64,000 nucleotides of DNA from Aporhodopirellula rubra (GTDB taxonomy: Bacteria; Planctomycetota; Planctomycetia; Pirellulales; Pirellulaceae): contig NZ_JACHXU010000002.1 in the NCBI RefSeq assembly GCF_014192335.1, positions 265,347 through 329,346 on the forward strand, written 5' to 3'. Under the pieces are notes generated by a model, which saw only the letters and a program-made list of their open reading frames with translations, was not told where the DNA came from and did no database searches. A program made the position numbers and the translations under genes. This document shows, piece by piece, positions 30,804 to 40,500 of this stretch. The first letter of the stretch is position 1; each line of letters opens with the position of its first letter.

Positions 30804-31090
30804 GATTTGCGTGCCGCTGGTTTCGCTGGGGCTTTCAACAATGTCGATGCCTTATCACTCAACTCGTCCAGCCACGCTTCGTTGGATCGCCGTTGGTACT
30901 CGCTGGCGATCGCATCGGATTCCTCCTGCAATTGCTGCTCACGCAGATTGACTGGAGTTGCTGGCGATTGAAAGGGATTGAGAACGCTAGCTGCCTGATT
31001 GCTGTCCTTGTCACGCGTTTTCGATGGCAACAAGGCGACGGCAATCAACAGCAACACCACGACGGTTGCGATTCCGGTTAGTAACGTCAT
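30800..31090 (-). CDS. Small single-pass membrane protein
   Basis: 96 residues: the N-terminal hydrophobic helix MTLLTGIATVVVLLLIAVALL is followed by a basic stretch and a long glutamine/glutamate-rich helix. The ATG at 31090 begins the hydrophobic helix and almost touches the end of the preceding gene. Membrane proteins are unexpected in the middle of a head-tail gene run. A holin-like or host-takeover role is possible but unsupported. Confidence 0.65.
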   Translation of the reverse strand: MTLLTGIATVVVLLLIAVALLPSKTRDKDSNQAASVLNPFQSPATPVNLREQQLQEESDAIASEYQRRSNEAWLDELSDKASTLLKAPAKPAARKS

Positions 31091-31094
31091 TTGC

Positions 31095-32042
31095 TCACAT
31101 ACCTCGCTTGATGAGAATGAATCCGAGTAGAAAGACGGCAAGCACGATCATCGCGATGGTTGCCAGTTCGCCTGCCGATGCCCAAAGCAAGGCATTGCGA
31201 GTTTCGTTCGCCCTGTCGAAGAGAACGTCACGCACACCATCGCGATCTCGGTTACCCGGTCGCCAGCCGTCGGTCGGTTCAACCGGACAGTACCCGTCGG
31301 GGCAGTCCTCGGAGTTGAGTTGCAACTTCGGCGAGATCGCGTCGTCCCACGAATAGCCTCGCGTCTTCAGTGCGCCAGTCTTTTGGGCTTGCCGAGTCTG
31401 TTGGTAAAGTTGATAGCCCTGGTGAAGATCGGCGTACAACTCAGCCGCCGTGGCCGGCAACATCGTTCGGCCTGCCGCATGAACGTGTCCGCCTGTGTTG
31501 TCCTGAAACAGCACGACAGGAAACTGTTCGACGGGAACAATGCTGGCGAATCGCGTTTGATAGAGTGCATTTCCAGACGTGTAGACCTGGAAGTCACAGT
31601 CCGTCCGTAGCTTATACAGCTTCGGATCATGGTTGAACCAATCGAGTAGTTGCTTGCTCTTCGCATCACTGCCGATAAACAAGGCGATTTGATACTTCTT
31701 CTTTGATGGTTGAGGTTGCGGTGCTGCGACCGGCACCACGGGTTGTGGAGCAATCGTCGGTGTGTAGATCGTTGTCGGCTCGCATGTCGGACAGATCGAA
31801 ACCGACTGCTGTTTGATCTCGCCTTGAGCACTCAGGTTTACTGACTGCGGCTCGTCAAGCTTTTCGATCCTGCCTACGCGCGGAGCAGGCGGCACGGCAT
31901 TGGGGACACTCCAAGCATCGTCGTCGGGCTGGACGGTTGGACACGGACGAAGTGCCGTGAACACGGTGCCAAGGAGTACGGCGTGAATGATCGCCAACGC
32001 GACGAGCCCCAGGCTCAATCGAATCCGAATTCCATCGTTCAT
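31095..32042 (-). CDS. Two-TM protein with a thioredoxin-like central domain
   Basis: A 315-residue protein with an N-terminal hydrophobic helix (residues 9-30), a proline-rich linker, then a domain (KKKYQIALFIGSDAKSKQLLDWFNHDPKLYKL...VEQFPVVLFQDNTGG) that looks thioredoxin-like with a cis-proline (FPVV) but no CxxC. A second hydrophobic helix lies at the C terminus (AGELATIAMIVLAVFLLGFILI). Planctomycete phages and hosts carry such proteins; function unknown. It is coupled to the papain-like lipoprotein upstream. Confidence 0.65.
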   Translation of the reverse strand: MNDGIRIRLSLGLVALAIIHAVLLGTVFTALRPCPTVQPDDDAWSVPNAVPPAPRVGRIEKLDEPQSVNLSAQGEIKQQSVSICPTCEPTTIYTPTIAPQPVVPVAAPQPQPSKKKYQIALFIGSDAKSKQLLDWFNHDPKLYKLRTDCDFQVYTSGNALYQTRFASIVPVEQFPVVLFQDNTGGHVHAAGRTMLPATAAELYADLHQGYQLYQQTRQAQKTGALKTRGYSWDDAISPKLQLNSEDCPDGYCPVEPTDGWRPGNRDRDGVRDVLFDRANETRNALLWASAGELATIAMIVLAVFLLGFILIKRGM

Positions 32043-32644
32043 TGAATCACCTCATAACTTCGATAGGGCAGGGAACTGGCTGGGTCGTCGAGGACCGTGA
32101 GTGCGAATCCGCCATAGCCAGCCCAAAGGCGAACGAACTGTTCGCGTGGCGTGAGTTCAAACCGGCCGGGATAGTTGTTGTCGAGAATCGCTGCGTATTG
32201 CCGTCCGTCCCGATTCACCCAGCCGACGAAAGTGCAACAGTGGGCTGGCTTCCACCACAGAATCGCTCCGCGTCGTGTCGCCGTTGCCCAATCGAGAAAA
32301 CGCGGGTCGGCTTTGATCGTGTAGCTGTAGTCGATGTCGGCCGCATTGAGTCGGCTTCGCAAACGCGAGTCATATTCACCGTCGCTGTACGTCGACCGCC
32401 AACGTTCGCCGAGTTCAAACTCGTTGAGCCAACGCAAGTGATTAACCAGCGACGCGTGAACGCAACTTCCTTGATTGAGTTTGCCGGTCCAATTGCGTTG
32501 ATGCAGCTTGTTGGGCAAGTTGGCCGCGGGTTGCTCCGGCGCGGGGGCTGGAAGCGGACGCACCTGGATTGGTCGCTCTGGCAAACAACCGCTCGCCAGA
32601 CACAGGACGCACGCGGCAATGATGGCTCGCAGTGTTGCGTTCAT
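32039..32644 (-). CDS. Papain-like cysteine peptidase lipoprotein
   Basis: 201 residues. The start MNATLRAIIAACVLCLASGC gives a proper lipoprotein signal (LASGC lipobox) and follows an AAGGAG site. The mature domain shows a papain-like arrangement: QGSCVHASL (oxyanion Gln and catalytic Cys), HCCTFVGW (catalytic His) and LDNNYPG (Asn). A phage-encoded surface lipoprotein peptidase could act in lysis, in superinfection exclusion or on the cell envelope; the sequence does not decide between these. Confidence 0.75.
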   Translation of the reverse strand: MNATLRAIIAACVLCLASGCLPERPIQVRPLPAPAPEQPAANLPNKLHQRNWTGKLNQGSCVHASLVNHLRWLNEFELGERWRSTYSDGEYDSRLRSRLNAADIDYSYTIKADPRFLDWATATRRGAILWWKPAHCCTFVGWVNRDGRQYAAILDNNYPGRFELTPREQFVRLWAGYGGFALTVLDDPASSLPYRSYEVIQ

Positions 32645-32658
32645 GCAGTGAGTGCTCC

Positions 32659-33006
32659 TTAACTCTTGAAAATGACCCATAGGATCGGATTGATTTGTTC
32701 GACTGTCGAAACGAAGCGAATGGGCAGTCCACACATCACTTCCGGCTTCAAGTAAAGCGGCTTGGACGTGTTGAAAAGTTTGCTGCCCGTTGTGGACGAG
32801 CGAACGTAGTAACCGAGCTGCACGATTTCTTCGTCTGGCAATAAAGCTTGCACCCGCCACGTCGCTTCAGTCGAAGCGACGGCGATGCAGAAGCACGTTG
32901 CGAACGGCGATGCCCTAAGCCACTGGCTGGTCTTGCGGTCGTCGGCGAACACGAGACGTTCGATCGCCTTGGCCCGGTCGGCCGTTACTTGGCTGATCGA
33001 CGCCAT
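32659..33006 (-). CDS. Hypothetical head-region protein
   Basis: 115 residues, alpha/beta, no signal peptide. It lies between the DUF2190 gene and the lipoprotein gene. It has a strand-rich core (EIVQLGYYVRSSTTGSKLF) and ends PILWVIFKS. No family is recognised. The second ATG of the frame is chosen because the first overlaps poorly with any ribosome-binding site. Confidence 0.6.
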   Translation of the reverse strand: MASISQVTADRAKAIERLVFADDRKTSQWLRASPFATCFCIAVASTEATWRVQALLPDEEIVQLGYYVRSSTTGSKLFNTSKPLYLKPEVMCGLPIRFVSTVEQINPILWVIFKS

Positions 33007-33014
33007 GACCACCC

Positions 33015-33344
33015 TTATTGACTCAGTCGAACGCGGACGGTCGGTGTGTTGGTGCCAGCGGAAAGCACGGCCTTGCCGAGCAGCTTGTTGCCGGTCGCAG
33101 TCGTCACCGATTGGCCAGCGGTCGCGTCCCAGTACACCTTGGCACCGGCCGACACCGAGATCGCGGGATCCTTGGCGACGTCAAAGACCCCTTCGACGCT
33201 GATTGCGCCCAGCACGTTGGCTTTGATGTCGTGTTTGGTGATGCCGACCAGTTCGCCTTGAACGACGACACTGCCGGCAGGGAGGTCGGCGTCGGGTGTG
33301 TAGTCGACCGCCGCTCCCTCTTGAACAAAATCTGCTGCGGACAT
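33015..33344 (-). CDS. DUF2190 capsid decoration / head fibre-like protein
   Basis: A 109-residue all-beta protein of the DUF2190 family: ADFVQEGAAVDYTPDADLPAGSVVVQGELVGI, then VEGVFDVAKDPAISVSAGAKVYWD and a final strand pair. The family is encoded next to major capsid genes of many tailed phages and forms decoration or spike-like trimers. The position just downstream of the capsid gene agrees. Confidence 0.88.
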   Translation of the reverse strand: MSAADFVQEGAAVDYTPDADLPAGSVVVQGELVGITKHDIKANVLGAISVEGVFDVAKDPAISVSAGAKVYWDATAGQSVTTATGNKLLGKAVLSAGTNTPTVRVRLSQ

Positions 33345-33407
33345 GAGAACCTCAAACGAGAATGGATGGTTTTGTTTCGACGACAGGCAAGATGCCTATC
33401 CCACGGA

Positions 33408-35423
33408 TCACGCTTCGCCGGTGACCTTCACTGCGGCGCGGTGATCTTGAGAATTCACACCGAAGTCGATGTAGGAGCGGAATCCCATGCCGAGCATGTT
33501 CGGAGGCATTTCGACTCGTTCGATCACCGGCGTGCGACGACCATTGAGGAAAACGATCTCGAACGCAGGCAGGATGTTTGGGTTGGCGAACAGAAACCAA
33601 GCCTTGCCGCTCGCGCCGGTGTAGTACGAGTCCGACAAATGCGGGGTGCTGATGACGCGGTACTTGTTGCGGTGCGGGTTGTCGACGGGAATCTTGGTCG
33701 GTGAGCCCTGAGCGTCGATCATCAACTGAGCTGAACCCATCAGCAGTTCCGCCTCGGTTTCCAGCTCGACTGGAACGACCAAGTACTCGGGCCGAATGTT
33801 GATTGGCTTTTGATCCTTCGGCTTGTTGCCAGGGCCAGCCTTCTGTTTACGGAACGTGGTCTTGGCAACGGTCAAACTGTCCGGCCCGAACTTCGTGTCG
33901 GTCCCAGTGAGCAAGTTGCCATTTCCGCCACTGAAGAATCCCGCGTTCTTGAGCAGTAGTGTGAAGAACAAGTCGTCGATTGACTCGGCACCCGAGCGTC
34001 CCATTTGACGCGGGATGTCCATGAAAGCCGACAAGTCATCGTTGATGATGTCTTGCCGAGTCAGCATCAAGATTTGACCGTAGGTGTCCGCCTTGTTGCT
34101 GTACTTCTGCTCGGACAACTTGCCGTGTTTCAGTTCACCGTCGGGAGCAACTTGTTCAAACCCGCCCGTTCCGAGCAAACGGTAGCGTGAGACTTCCTTG
34201 AAGTCGGACACGGTGCCGACGCTACACAGATCAAATGCAGCGATCGGCGTGTTGGTGTAAGCCGCCAGCAGCGTCTTGTTCATCACGTTTTCGAGGATGC
34301 TCGGCAGGCTCATCGTTGAGAACCCAGCACGGATCGTCGCGGTTCCGTCACCAAAGACACGCGGTACGTCGATGCCTTCCATGCGAGCGCACTCTGCGAC
34401 CAGCTCTTTCAAACCAATGTTTCGCATCGGATCAGCCTGGTTCAAGGTGCGTTCACCATAGCTGGCAAGCAACGTTTTTTCGTCAATACCGACCGACAAA
34501 CATGCCGCGGCTTCGAGGATTTCGCGAGTGAATCCGGGTTTAGACGTACCTGACTCAGGAGCTTTCGGTCGTTCGCTTCGCAAAACAGTCAACTCCGTTT
34601 TCGTGACACTCCATCCTTGTTCAATCGCATCGGCCTCGATTGACGCGTGTTTGTTGTCACACACCTTGCGAATCCCGGCGATGCGACGCGACTCGGCCGC
34701 GGCCTGAGCCCGCATCTCGGCAACCGGCGATGATCCTTGATTGGATTTGGGCTTCGGCTTCGTGCTCATGTTCAAACTTGCGTTAACGGGTTCGAGGTCG
34801 TCGGTTTCTTCGTCCGTGTCGGTTGATTCGTCGACGTCGGCGTAGTTGCCAGCGGCGACGCGGGCCTCCGTATCGTCGTCGGCTCCGAGAGCGACGAACG
34901 AAACCTCGCCGAGCGTTGACTTGCGAGCGACATAGACCGGCCCTTTGAACTCGCGGCCGTTGGCGTTCGCCGTTTTTCCTTCAGGGATGAAGACAACCTT
35001 ATCGGCACTCGCACCCAGTGAGGCTTGCCAGGGAAAACCGTTTTCACTGGTCGCGATCACTTCCTGAGCCGTCGCACCCACGCCCGAAATCACGCCAGCG
35101 ACTTCGAGCGACTTGTCAGTGATCGCGATGTCGTCCGTATGCCCAACGATGCTGCCACGATCGTGGTCTTTCAGAATCGGACGAGACTTCCGAGTCACAC
35201 GCAGACCGGCTAGGTCAACAACGACCGGATATGGCCAACCGCCAAGCCGCATTGCACCACCGGTGTAGGCGGTCATGGAGAACTTACGCAGCGAAGGCTT
35301 GCCCTCTTCCGGCGTCTCGGCGGCAGCGAGCGTGATCGTCGCCGCGTCATCACAAACGATTCGCAGCGAACTTGGGACGGATTCGGCGTCGGCTTCAAGC
35401 GGCGCGTGCTGTGTCTTCGGCAT
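33408..35423 (-). CDS. Prohead protease-major capsid protein fusion
   Basis: About 671 residues combining two usual phage genes. The N-terminal 190 residues match a prohead protease (AYTGGAMRLGGWPYPVVVDLAG, then KDHDRGSIVGH with the catalytic-type His, and TLGEVSFVALGAD with the Ser/His region). A linker rich in D, E and K follows (to about 260), and then an HK97-type capsid part: SILENVMNKTLLAAY, EVSRYRLLG and the C-terminal TPHLSDSYYTGASGKAWFL...VIERVEMPPN. Self-cleavage during maturation is expected. The ATG at 35423 is used; the longer frame overlaps the portal gene. Confidence 0.87.
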   Translation of the reverse strand: MPKTQHAPLEADAESVPSSLRIVCDDAATITLAAAETPEEGKPSLRKFSMTAYTGGAMRLGGWPYPVVVDLAGLRVTRKSRPILKDHDRGSIVGHTDDIAITDKSLEVAGVISGVGATAQEVIATSENGFPWQASLGASADKVVFIPEGKTANANGREFKGPVYVARKSTLGEVSFVALGADDDTEARVAAGNYADVDESTDTDEETDDLEPVNASLNMSTKPKPKSNQGSSPVAEMRAQAAAESRRIAGIRKVCDNKHASIEADAIEQGWSVTKTELTVLRSERPKAPESGTSKPGFTREILEAAACLSVGIDEKTLLASYGERTLNQADPMRNIGLKELVAECARMEGIDVPRVFGDGTATIRAGFSTMSLPSILENVMNKTLLAAYTNTPIAAFDLCSVGTVSDFKEVSRYRLLGTGGFEQVAPDGELKHGKLSEQKYSNKADTYGQILMLTRQDIINDDLSAFMDIPRQMGRSGAESIDDLFFTLLLKNAGFFSGGNGNLLTGTDTKFGPDSLTVAKTTFRKQKAGPGNKPKDQKPINIRPEYLVVPVELETEAELLMGSAQLMIDAQGSPTKIPVDNPHRNKYRVISTPHLSDSYYTGASGKAWFLFANPNILPAFEIVFLNGRRTPVIERVEMPPNMLGMGFRSYIDFGVNSQDHRAAVKVTGEA

Positions 35424-36888
35424 TGTCTTCCGTGACCTTGGTTGAGGATTGGGGTTGAGTTTCATCGCTGGCCGACAGACCAAGCTCACGCATCAGCGAC
35501 ACTTCTTTGGCCCGCTGTTTGAGTTCCGTCTCCCAATCACGCCCCTGCCGCGCGAATTCGATGGCCAGAGTTGTCGTATGACTGGCGAGACGGATCTTTT
35601 GAGCATTGGCCTCTTTGGCGGGATCCACATGCTCGTGACCATCCCAGAACCATTGATGCTCGAACGTAGAATCGAGTGTGCGAAGCGAATTGGGCAGATA
35701 GCCCTCGATGAGAATGGCTTCGCGAAGCCAAGCACTCAACAAGCGATCCAGTACGACGCGAGCGAGTTGGGTTTGCTCAACTCGGATCGACTTGAAGTAG
35801 GTTTGGTGATCGAGACGCCCTGACGCGTAGTTGTATCCCGAAGAATTACCGGCGGCGACGTTGAAGGGCATATTCAAACAACGAGCGATCTCGTTGAGAA
35901 TCTCTTTCTTAAACTCGGCGTACGTCGTACTGGGCTGCTCCGACTTCATCTGAGCCATCTTCCAGCCGCCGGGCATTGTGAGCAGCATTCGCTTCTCAAG
36001 TTCGATCGGCTCGAACGGCTCGGCGGAGTCGGCTTCTCCATTCGCCGGAGCGTCGGTGTACAGGATGCCGGCGAACTCGGCAGCAGTTTCGGCGGCGGCA
36101 AGTACTGCCAATGTGAAGCGTCGCAGTTGCGCGAATAGAGGCAACGCTGGCGTGATGTCGGGAATGCCGCGAATTTGTCCTGGTCGATCGCAGCGAAAGT
36201 AATGCAGCACTGCAGCGGCCGGCACCGTGTCGAATTCTTCGTCGATCGTGAATGTCACATCGCCAGGATGTTCACGCAGGACGTCGTAAGTGATCGGGTT
36301 TCCGTCGTCATCAAACTGAATGCCGTCGATGTATCGCGAGCGGTCAGCAACCAGTGTTGGTGAGGCAACTTGGTCCGCCTCGATCAATCGCAGATCGAGT
36401 TTTACTTTTGCGTCGATTCGCTCGTTGCTAGTCAGCAACCCGAACGATTCACCGTCCGAAACACGAGCAAGCCGCATCGTCCGCAGCTTTTCGGCCAATC
36501 CAACCGCCTCGGCCCACCCAAAGAATTCCGCCTCGACGAAACGATTCGCGGCATCGTCCGGTGTCAACATTTGCAAACGCGGCCCGGTGCCAACCACGTC
36601 ATTCGCCAGCGTCAGCGTGATCCCGCGAGCGTAACTGTTGTTGGCAACCTCGTATCGCGACCGATTACGAAGCGTACGTCGCACGTCCGTGCTATTCGCA
36701 GCCGCAGCCGACAATCCGTCGGCACGCGACCAATGTTTCATGTTGTCGAGAGTCGTATTCGCGGCATCGTACTTCGCACGAAGCCGCGAAAAGAAGGGCT
36801 GCCGGGATGAGCGTCCCGGCGCGGATGAAGAGCGGGAAGGCCCACCACGCCATGCTTGCTCGATAATCCCTGACAACATCTTCAACAT
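35395..36888 (-). CDS. Portal protein (lambda-type)
   Basis: About 497 residues of the lambda gpB-like portal family: RNRSRYEVANNSYARGITLTLANDVVGTGPRLQM, then FDTVPAAAVLHYFRCDRPGQIRGIPDITPALPLF and LNMPFNVAAGNSSGYNYASGRLDHQTYFKSI are all diagnostic. Twelve copies form the DNA entry ring of the head. Two ATGs (36888 and 36879) begin the protein; the open frame continues upstream but is unlikely to be used. It overlaps the protease-capsid gene. Confidence 0.92.
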   Translation of the reverse strand: MLKMLSGIIEQAWRGGPSRSSSAPGRSSRQPFFSRLRAKYDAANTTLDNMKHWSRADGLSAAAANSTDVRRTLRNRSRYEVANNSYARGITLTLANDVVGTGPRLQMLTPDDAANRFVEAEFFGWAEAVGLAEKLRTMRLARVSDGESFGLLTSNERIDAKVKLDLRLIEADQVASPTLVADRSRYIDGIQFDDDGNPITYDVLREHPGDVTFTIDEEFDTVPAAAVLHYFRCDRPGQIRGIPDITPALPLFAQLRRFTLAVLAAAETAAEFAGILYTDAPANGEADSAEPFEPIELEKRMLLTMPGGWKMAQMKSEQPSTTYAEFKKEILNEIARCLNMPFNVAAGNSSGYNYASGRLDHQTYFKSIRVEQTQLARVVLDRLLSAWLREAILIEGYLPNSLRTLDSTFEHQWFWDGHEHVDPAKEANAQKIRLASHTTTLAIEFARQGRDWETELKQRAKEVSLMRELGLSASDETQPQSSTKVTEDNAEDTARAA

Positions 36889-36956
36889 CCGTGTTGTAAT
36901 CCTATTGCCTTCCCCGGCAGCCCTATGCACTTCGCAAAACGGAAAGAAAAGAAAGA

Positions 36957-37181
36957 TCAACCAGCCGACGGCGGCACGAACTTGTTAAAACGCAAACCAC
37001 GATTCGGCTTACGAACCGCGTCCTTGCCAGCGAGATGCTTGTCCGCAGCGATTTGCTCAGTCAGCTTGTGCTGTTCAACCGAACCGGCATCGCCAAACGC
37101 TTTCGCCGGCCCCGATGCGTTCTCGCGAATCTCGTCTTTGAGGTCGTCTGGCATTTCGTCGTAACCATGAGGTGAAACCAA
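36957..37181 (-). CDS. Small protein at the head of the structural operon
   Basis: 74 residues starting at a TTG behind AGAGAG, or 65 from an internal ATG (MPDDLKDEIREN). It is charged and helical, with a C-terminal KPNRGLRFNKFVPPSAG tail. Its position before the portal resembles the small head-completion proteins (gpW-like) of lambdoid phages, but no motif confirms this. The class A promoter motif ends just upstream of it. Confidence 0.6.
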   Translation of the reverse strand: MVSPHGYDEMPDDLKDEIRENASGPAKAFGDAGSVEQHKLTEQIAADKHLAGKDAVRKPNRGLRFNKFVPPSAG

Positions 37182-37192
37182 TGTCTCTCTCA

Positions 37193-37232
37193 GGGTTACT
37201 TAGGCGAAGCGAGTGGTAGGTAAACCAAAAAA
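37193..37232 (-). promoter_or_regulatory. Class A phage promoter motif ahead of the structural operon
   Basis: Reading the minus strand: TTTTTTGG, 17 nt, then TCGCCTAAGTAACCC. The same two boxes with exactly 17 nt between recur at 58386-58425 and 46365-46404, each just upstream of a gene group. This copy precedes the small gene at 36957-37181, portal, capsid and tail genes. Confidence 0.75.
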
Positions 37233-37559
37233 TGTGCTGCGAAACGAGCATCCTCCTCTGGTATCTCTCGCGAGGAACCACAATTCGCGTCCCAAAGCGT
37301 CGCTAAATGACACCCAAAGTCCGAGAACAGTAAGAATGCTCCGGTGTCGGCCGCCGGAGCGCGCAATGAGGCGGATCCCGGTGTGTTGGATCATCTGTGC
37401 CTGCGATTCTGTTCCTGTAAAACGCATTGCGAAATCTTGTCGTGCGAACGTCTTTTCCGGATGACGTTGACGAGTGGCGATGGGGATACCGACAAAATCT
37501 GCCGTCGGTGTTACAGTTGCATCTGGCAACTTGAACTTCGTTGGGGAATCCAGACAAAT
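37233..37559. other. Divergent intergenic region between structural operon and STAND gene
   Basis: The open frame of the STAND gene continues through most of it but has no coding character. It holds a CTCCGG-rich hairpin at 37339-37360 and presumably the promoter of the STAND gene, which I cannot pinpoint. Confidence 0.4.
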
Positions 37560-40500
37560 ATGTCAGACACGATCAAAATCGAAGAAATCGACGGTCGTAT
37601 CGATTTCGCCGTGCTAACGATTAGAGATGACGAATTCCGTGCCGTGCTTGATCGGTTCAAGCCGTCTCGCACCGTGCTGGGTGGAAAGCTTATCTATGAA
37701 TTCGCGACTCTCACGAACCGAATTGGCGAGGAAATCACCGTTGTTGTTTCGCGGACAATAGATCAAGGTCATGGTGCCGCTCAGACTCATGCACACAGCA
37801 TCATTAGTGACCTTTCTCCGTCTTGGTTGGTTCTTGCGGGAATTGCCGGTGGTTGTCCGGACAAGGAATTCACGCTCGGCGATGTGCTTCTTGCGAGCCG
37901 TCTAATTGACTTCTCGGTTACTGCAGCAATACAAGACGAAGGCCTAGAGTTCAGGACGACTGGCGGTCCCATGCACCGGGACGTTGAACGCCTTCTTGGT
38001 TGGTTACCGGCAAAAGGTGACACTCTTGGCCCATGGAATTCCAACGAATCGCTCAATGCAGCGAAACCACGGATCGAACTGCCCAGTTCCACTGAAGATA
38101 CGAGCTTGTACGGTCCGACCGACTTCCGAAAAAAAGTGCTTGACGCAATAGAACACCATTTCCCCTCGAATGGCGATCTGCGGCCGCCGATTTTCCGGCC
38201 AGATGTACTTGCAACTTCAAACGTACTCCTCAAGCAATACGAATTGCTTGAGGAATGGAAGAAGGCAGCACGGCAAATCTCTCATGTTGAAATGGAGGCA
38301 GGGGGTGTATACCACGCCGCCCGCCACGGAGGCGAGCACGAGATTCCGCTACTCTGCGTCCGCGGGATCAGCGACATCGTCGGATATAAACGCAGTGGTG
38401 AGTGGACAAACTTCGCGTGCCAGTCGGCTGCCGCACTATTCCAAGCGTTACTCATCCAGTTACCGAGAGATGTTTGGGGTAATTCACTGTCTAACAGTCG
38501 GCAAATCTCGGTCGGGCCAGAAAGTGCTCGCGAGAGTACGATGCCGACCGTGGGAGCTATGTCCGCCGCATTCAAGCAGTCGTCGCAGACGCTGATGTCA
38601 ATGGTAGTTGACGATGACGAGCGAATCGAGCGTGTCGAAGAAAATGAGATTGAATCCACACTTAATGAAAAGACAACAGCCTTACTCCTTGGTCCACCGG
38701 GTAGCGGAAAAACGTGCCTTCTCGCAAAGGTAGCGCAAGATGCGACTGATCGCGGCCTTGTCACGTTAGCTTTGAAGGCGGATATGTTCCCGCATGATCT
38801 TTGCTTTGGCGAATGGGGGAGACGAGTCCTCGATTTGGATGTCGCTTTGTTTGACGCCGTAAAGGCAGTGTCTACAAATACATCCGTGTTGGTCGTTGTC
38901 GATCAACTCGATGCTCTTGCGAGTACAGTTGATCTTACGTCGAGTCGGCTGAACGAAATCGTCGAGTTTGTCGCCCGATGTTCCGAGCTACCAAATGTGT
39001 CTGTTCTTTGTTCGTGCCGCGACTTCGATTACACGTATGACACTCGTTTTCGCCGGCTAAACTCCAAGACAATCTCGCTCGCTCTTCCTACGTGGGAAAG
39101 TGTCTCCGAACGTCTCACCAGCCAGGGCATACCCAACGCCAATGATTGGTCGGACGAATTCAAGGAAGTTTTGCGAACTCCTCAGCATCTCGGTGTATTT
39201 CTCCGAAGCTACTCCGATACTGGGAATGTGTCGCCGTTCGACTCTTACCAAACAATGCTCGGTGACTCTTGGTCACGCGCCGTCGTGTCGAATGAGGAGC
39301 GACAACTGCTCCAAGACCTGACGAAAAAGCTAGTAGCGACCGAGTCAATTTGGACTCCCCTCGTAAGTTTTCAAGAGTGTTCGTCAACAATCACAGCACT
39401 GCAGGCAAAAGGCATCTTGCGTACAGAAGACCAATCTCTTGGTTTTGCACATCAAACTCTCTTGGAGTATGCGAAGGCACGGTTCTTCACGGAGTCTGAA
39501 GTTTCGCTCTGCACGTTCGTATTGGAGTCAGGACGGCAAGATTCCGTTTTAGTGAGACCAACGGTTTGGTCCGTGCTTACATATCTACGTCGTGCGGACG
39601 AACGCCGCTATCGCGAAGAGATCGAACGTCTTTTTTCCAGCGAACTGCGGTTGCATCTTCGATTTCTTCTGATTGATTTCGTGTGCCGTCAAGACAAACC
39701 CCATGAGTTTGAAGTTGCCTTGATCGGAGTGCGACTCTCGCAACCGGACGAGCGTACTAGAATCTTGATCGCGATTCGCGGCAAAGAGCGATGGTTTCGT
39801 GCATTTCATGCAACGCACTTTCCAGATATCATGCGACTGGAGCCTTACGATCAATGGCCGATGGTCGCATTAGTATCTGAGTCATGGGACTTCGCCTTTT
39901 CCGAGTGCCTCAAGCTTGTCACTAAACATTGGCTGCCGCACGAAAAATTTGACCAGCTGACACACCGAGTAATTCGTGAATGCGGACGCTGGACCGGCGA
40001 GACAATTGCAGTCGTAAATCGACTCATTGATCGCGACAACTCGGACGAAGCACCATATTGGATCGAAGACCTTGTAGCGACTGTTTCCGCGAGTGCACCA
40101 GAAAAAGCGGGAGCACTCTTCGTTCGTGCAATGACGAGAATCGAATCGAACTTAGATGCGTCCGATCGTTCCCCAAGCCGCTATGACAGTCCAATCGAGC
40201 GATCAAAGGGATGGTACGACTTACCAGAAATCGCGAAGGCGTCGCCGTCAAGCTTCTTGTCTGATGCATGGCCATGGGCTGTCAAGGCAATTCAAAAACA
40301 CCATAAAGAACACGTTGGATCGGTGCTTTATTCGTACGCTGGGTATTGTCTGGCGATGGAGGAGAACGAATGGCGTCGTGAGTCGTCTGTCCTTACGGCG
40401 ATAGACGCGGCAATTGATGCGGTATCACAGGATGATCCAAAACAATTCATCGAGATTACTGAACCAACTTGGCGATCTGAAAACGCCGTTGTCCATCGAC

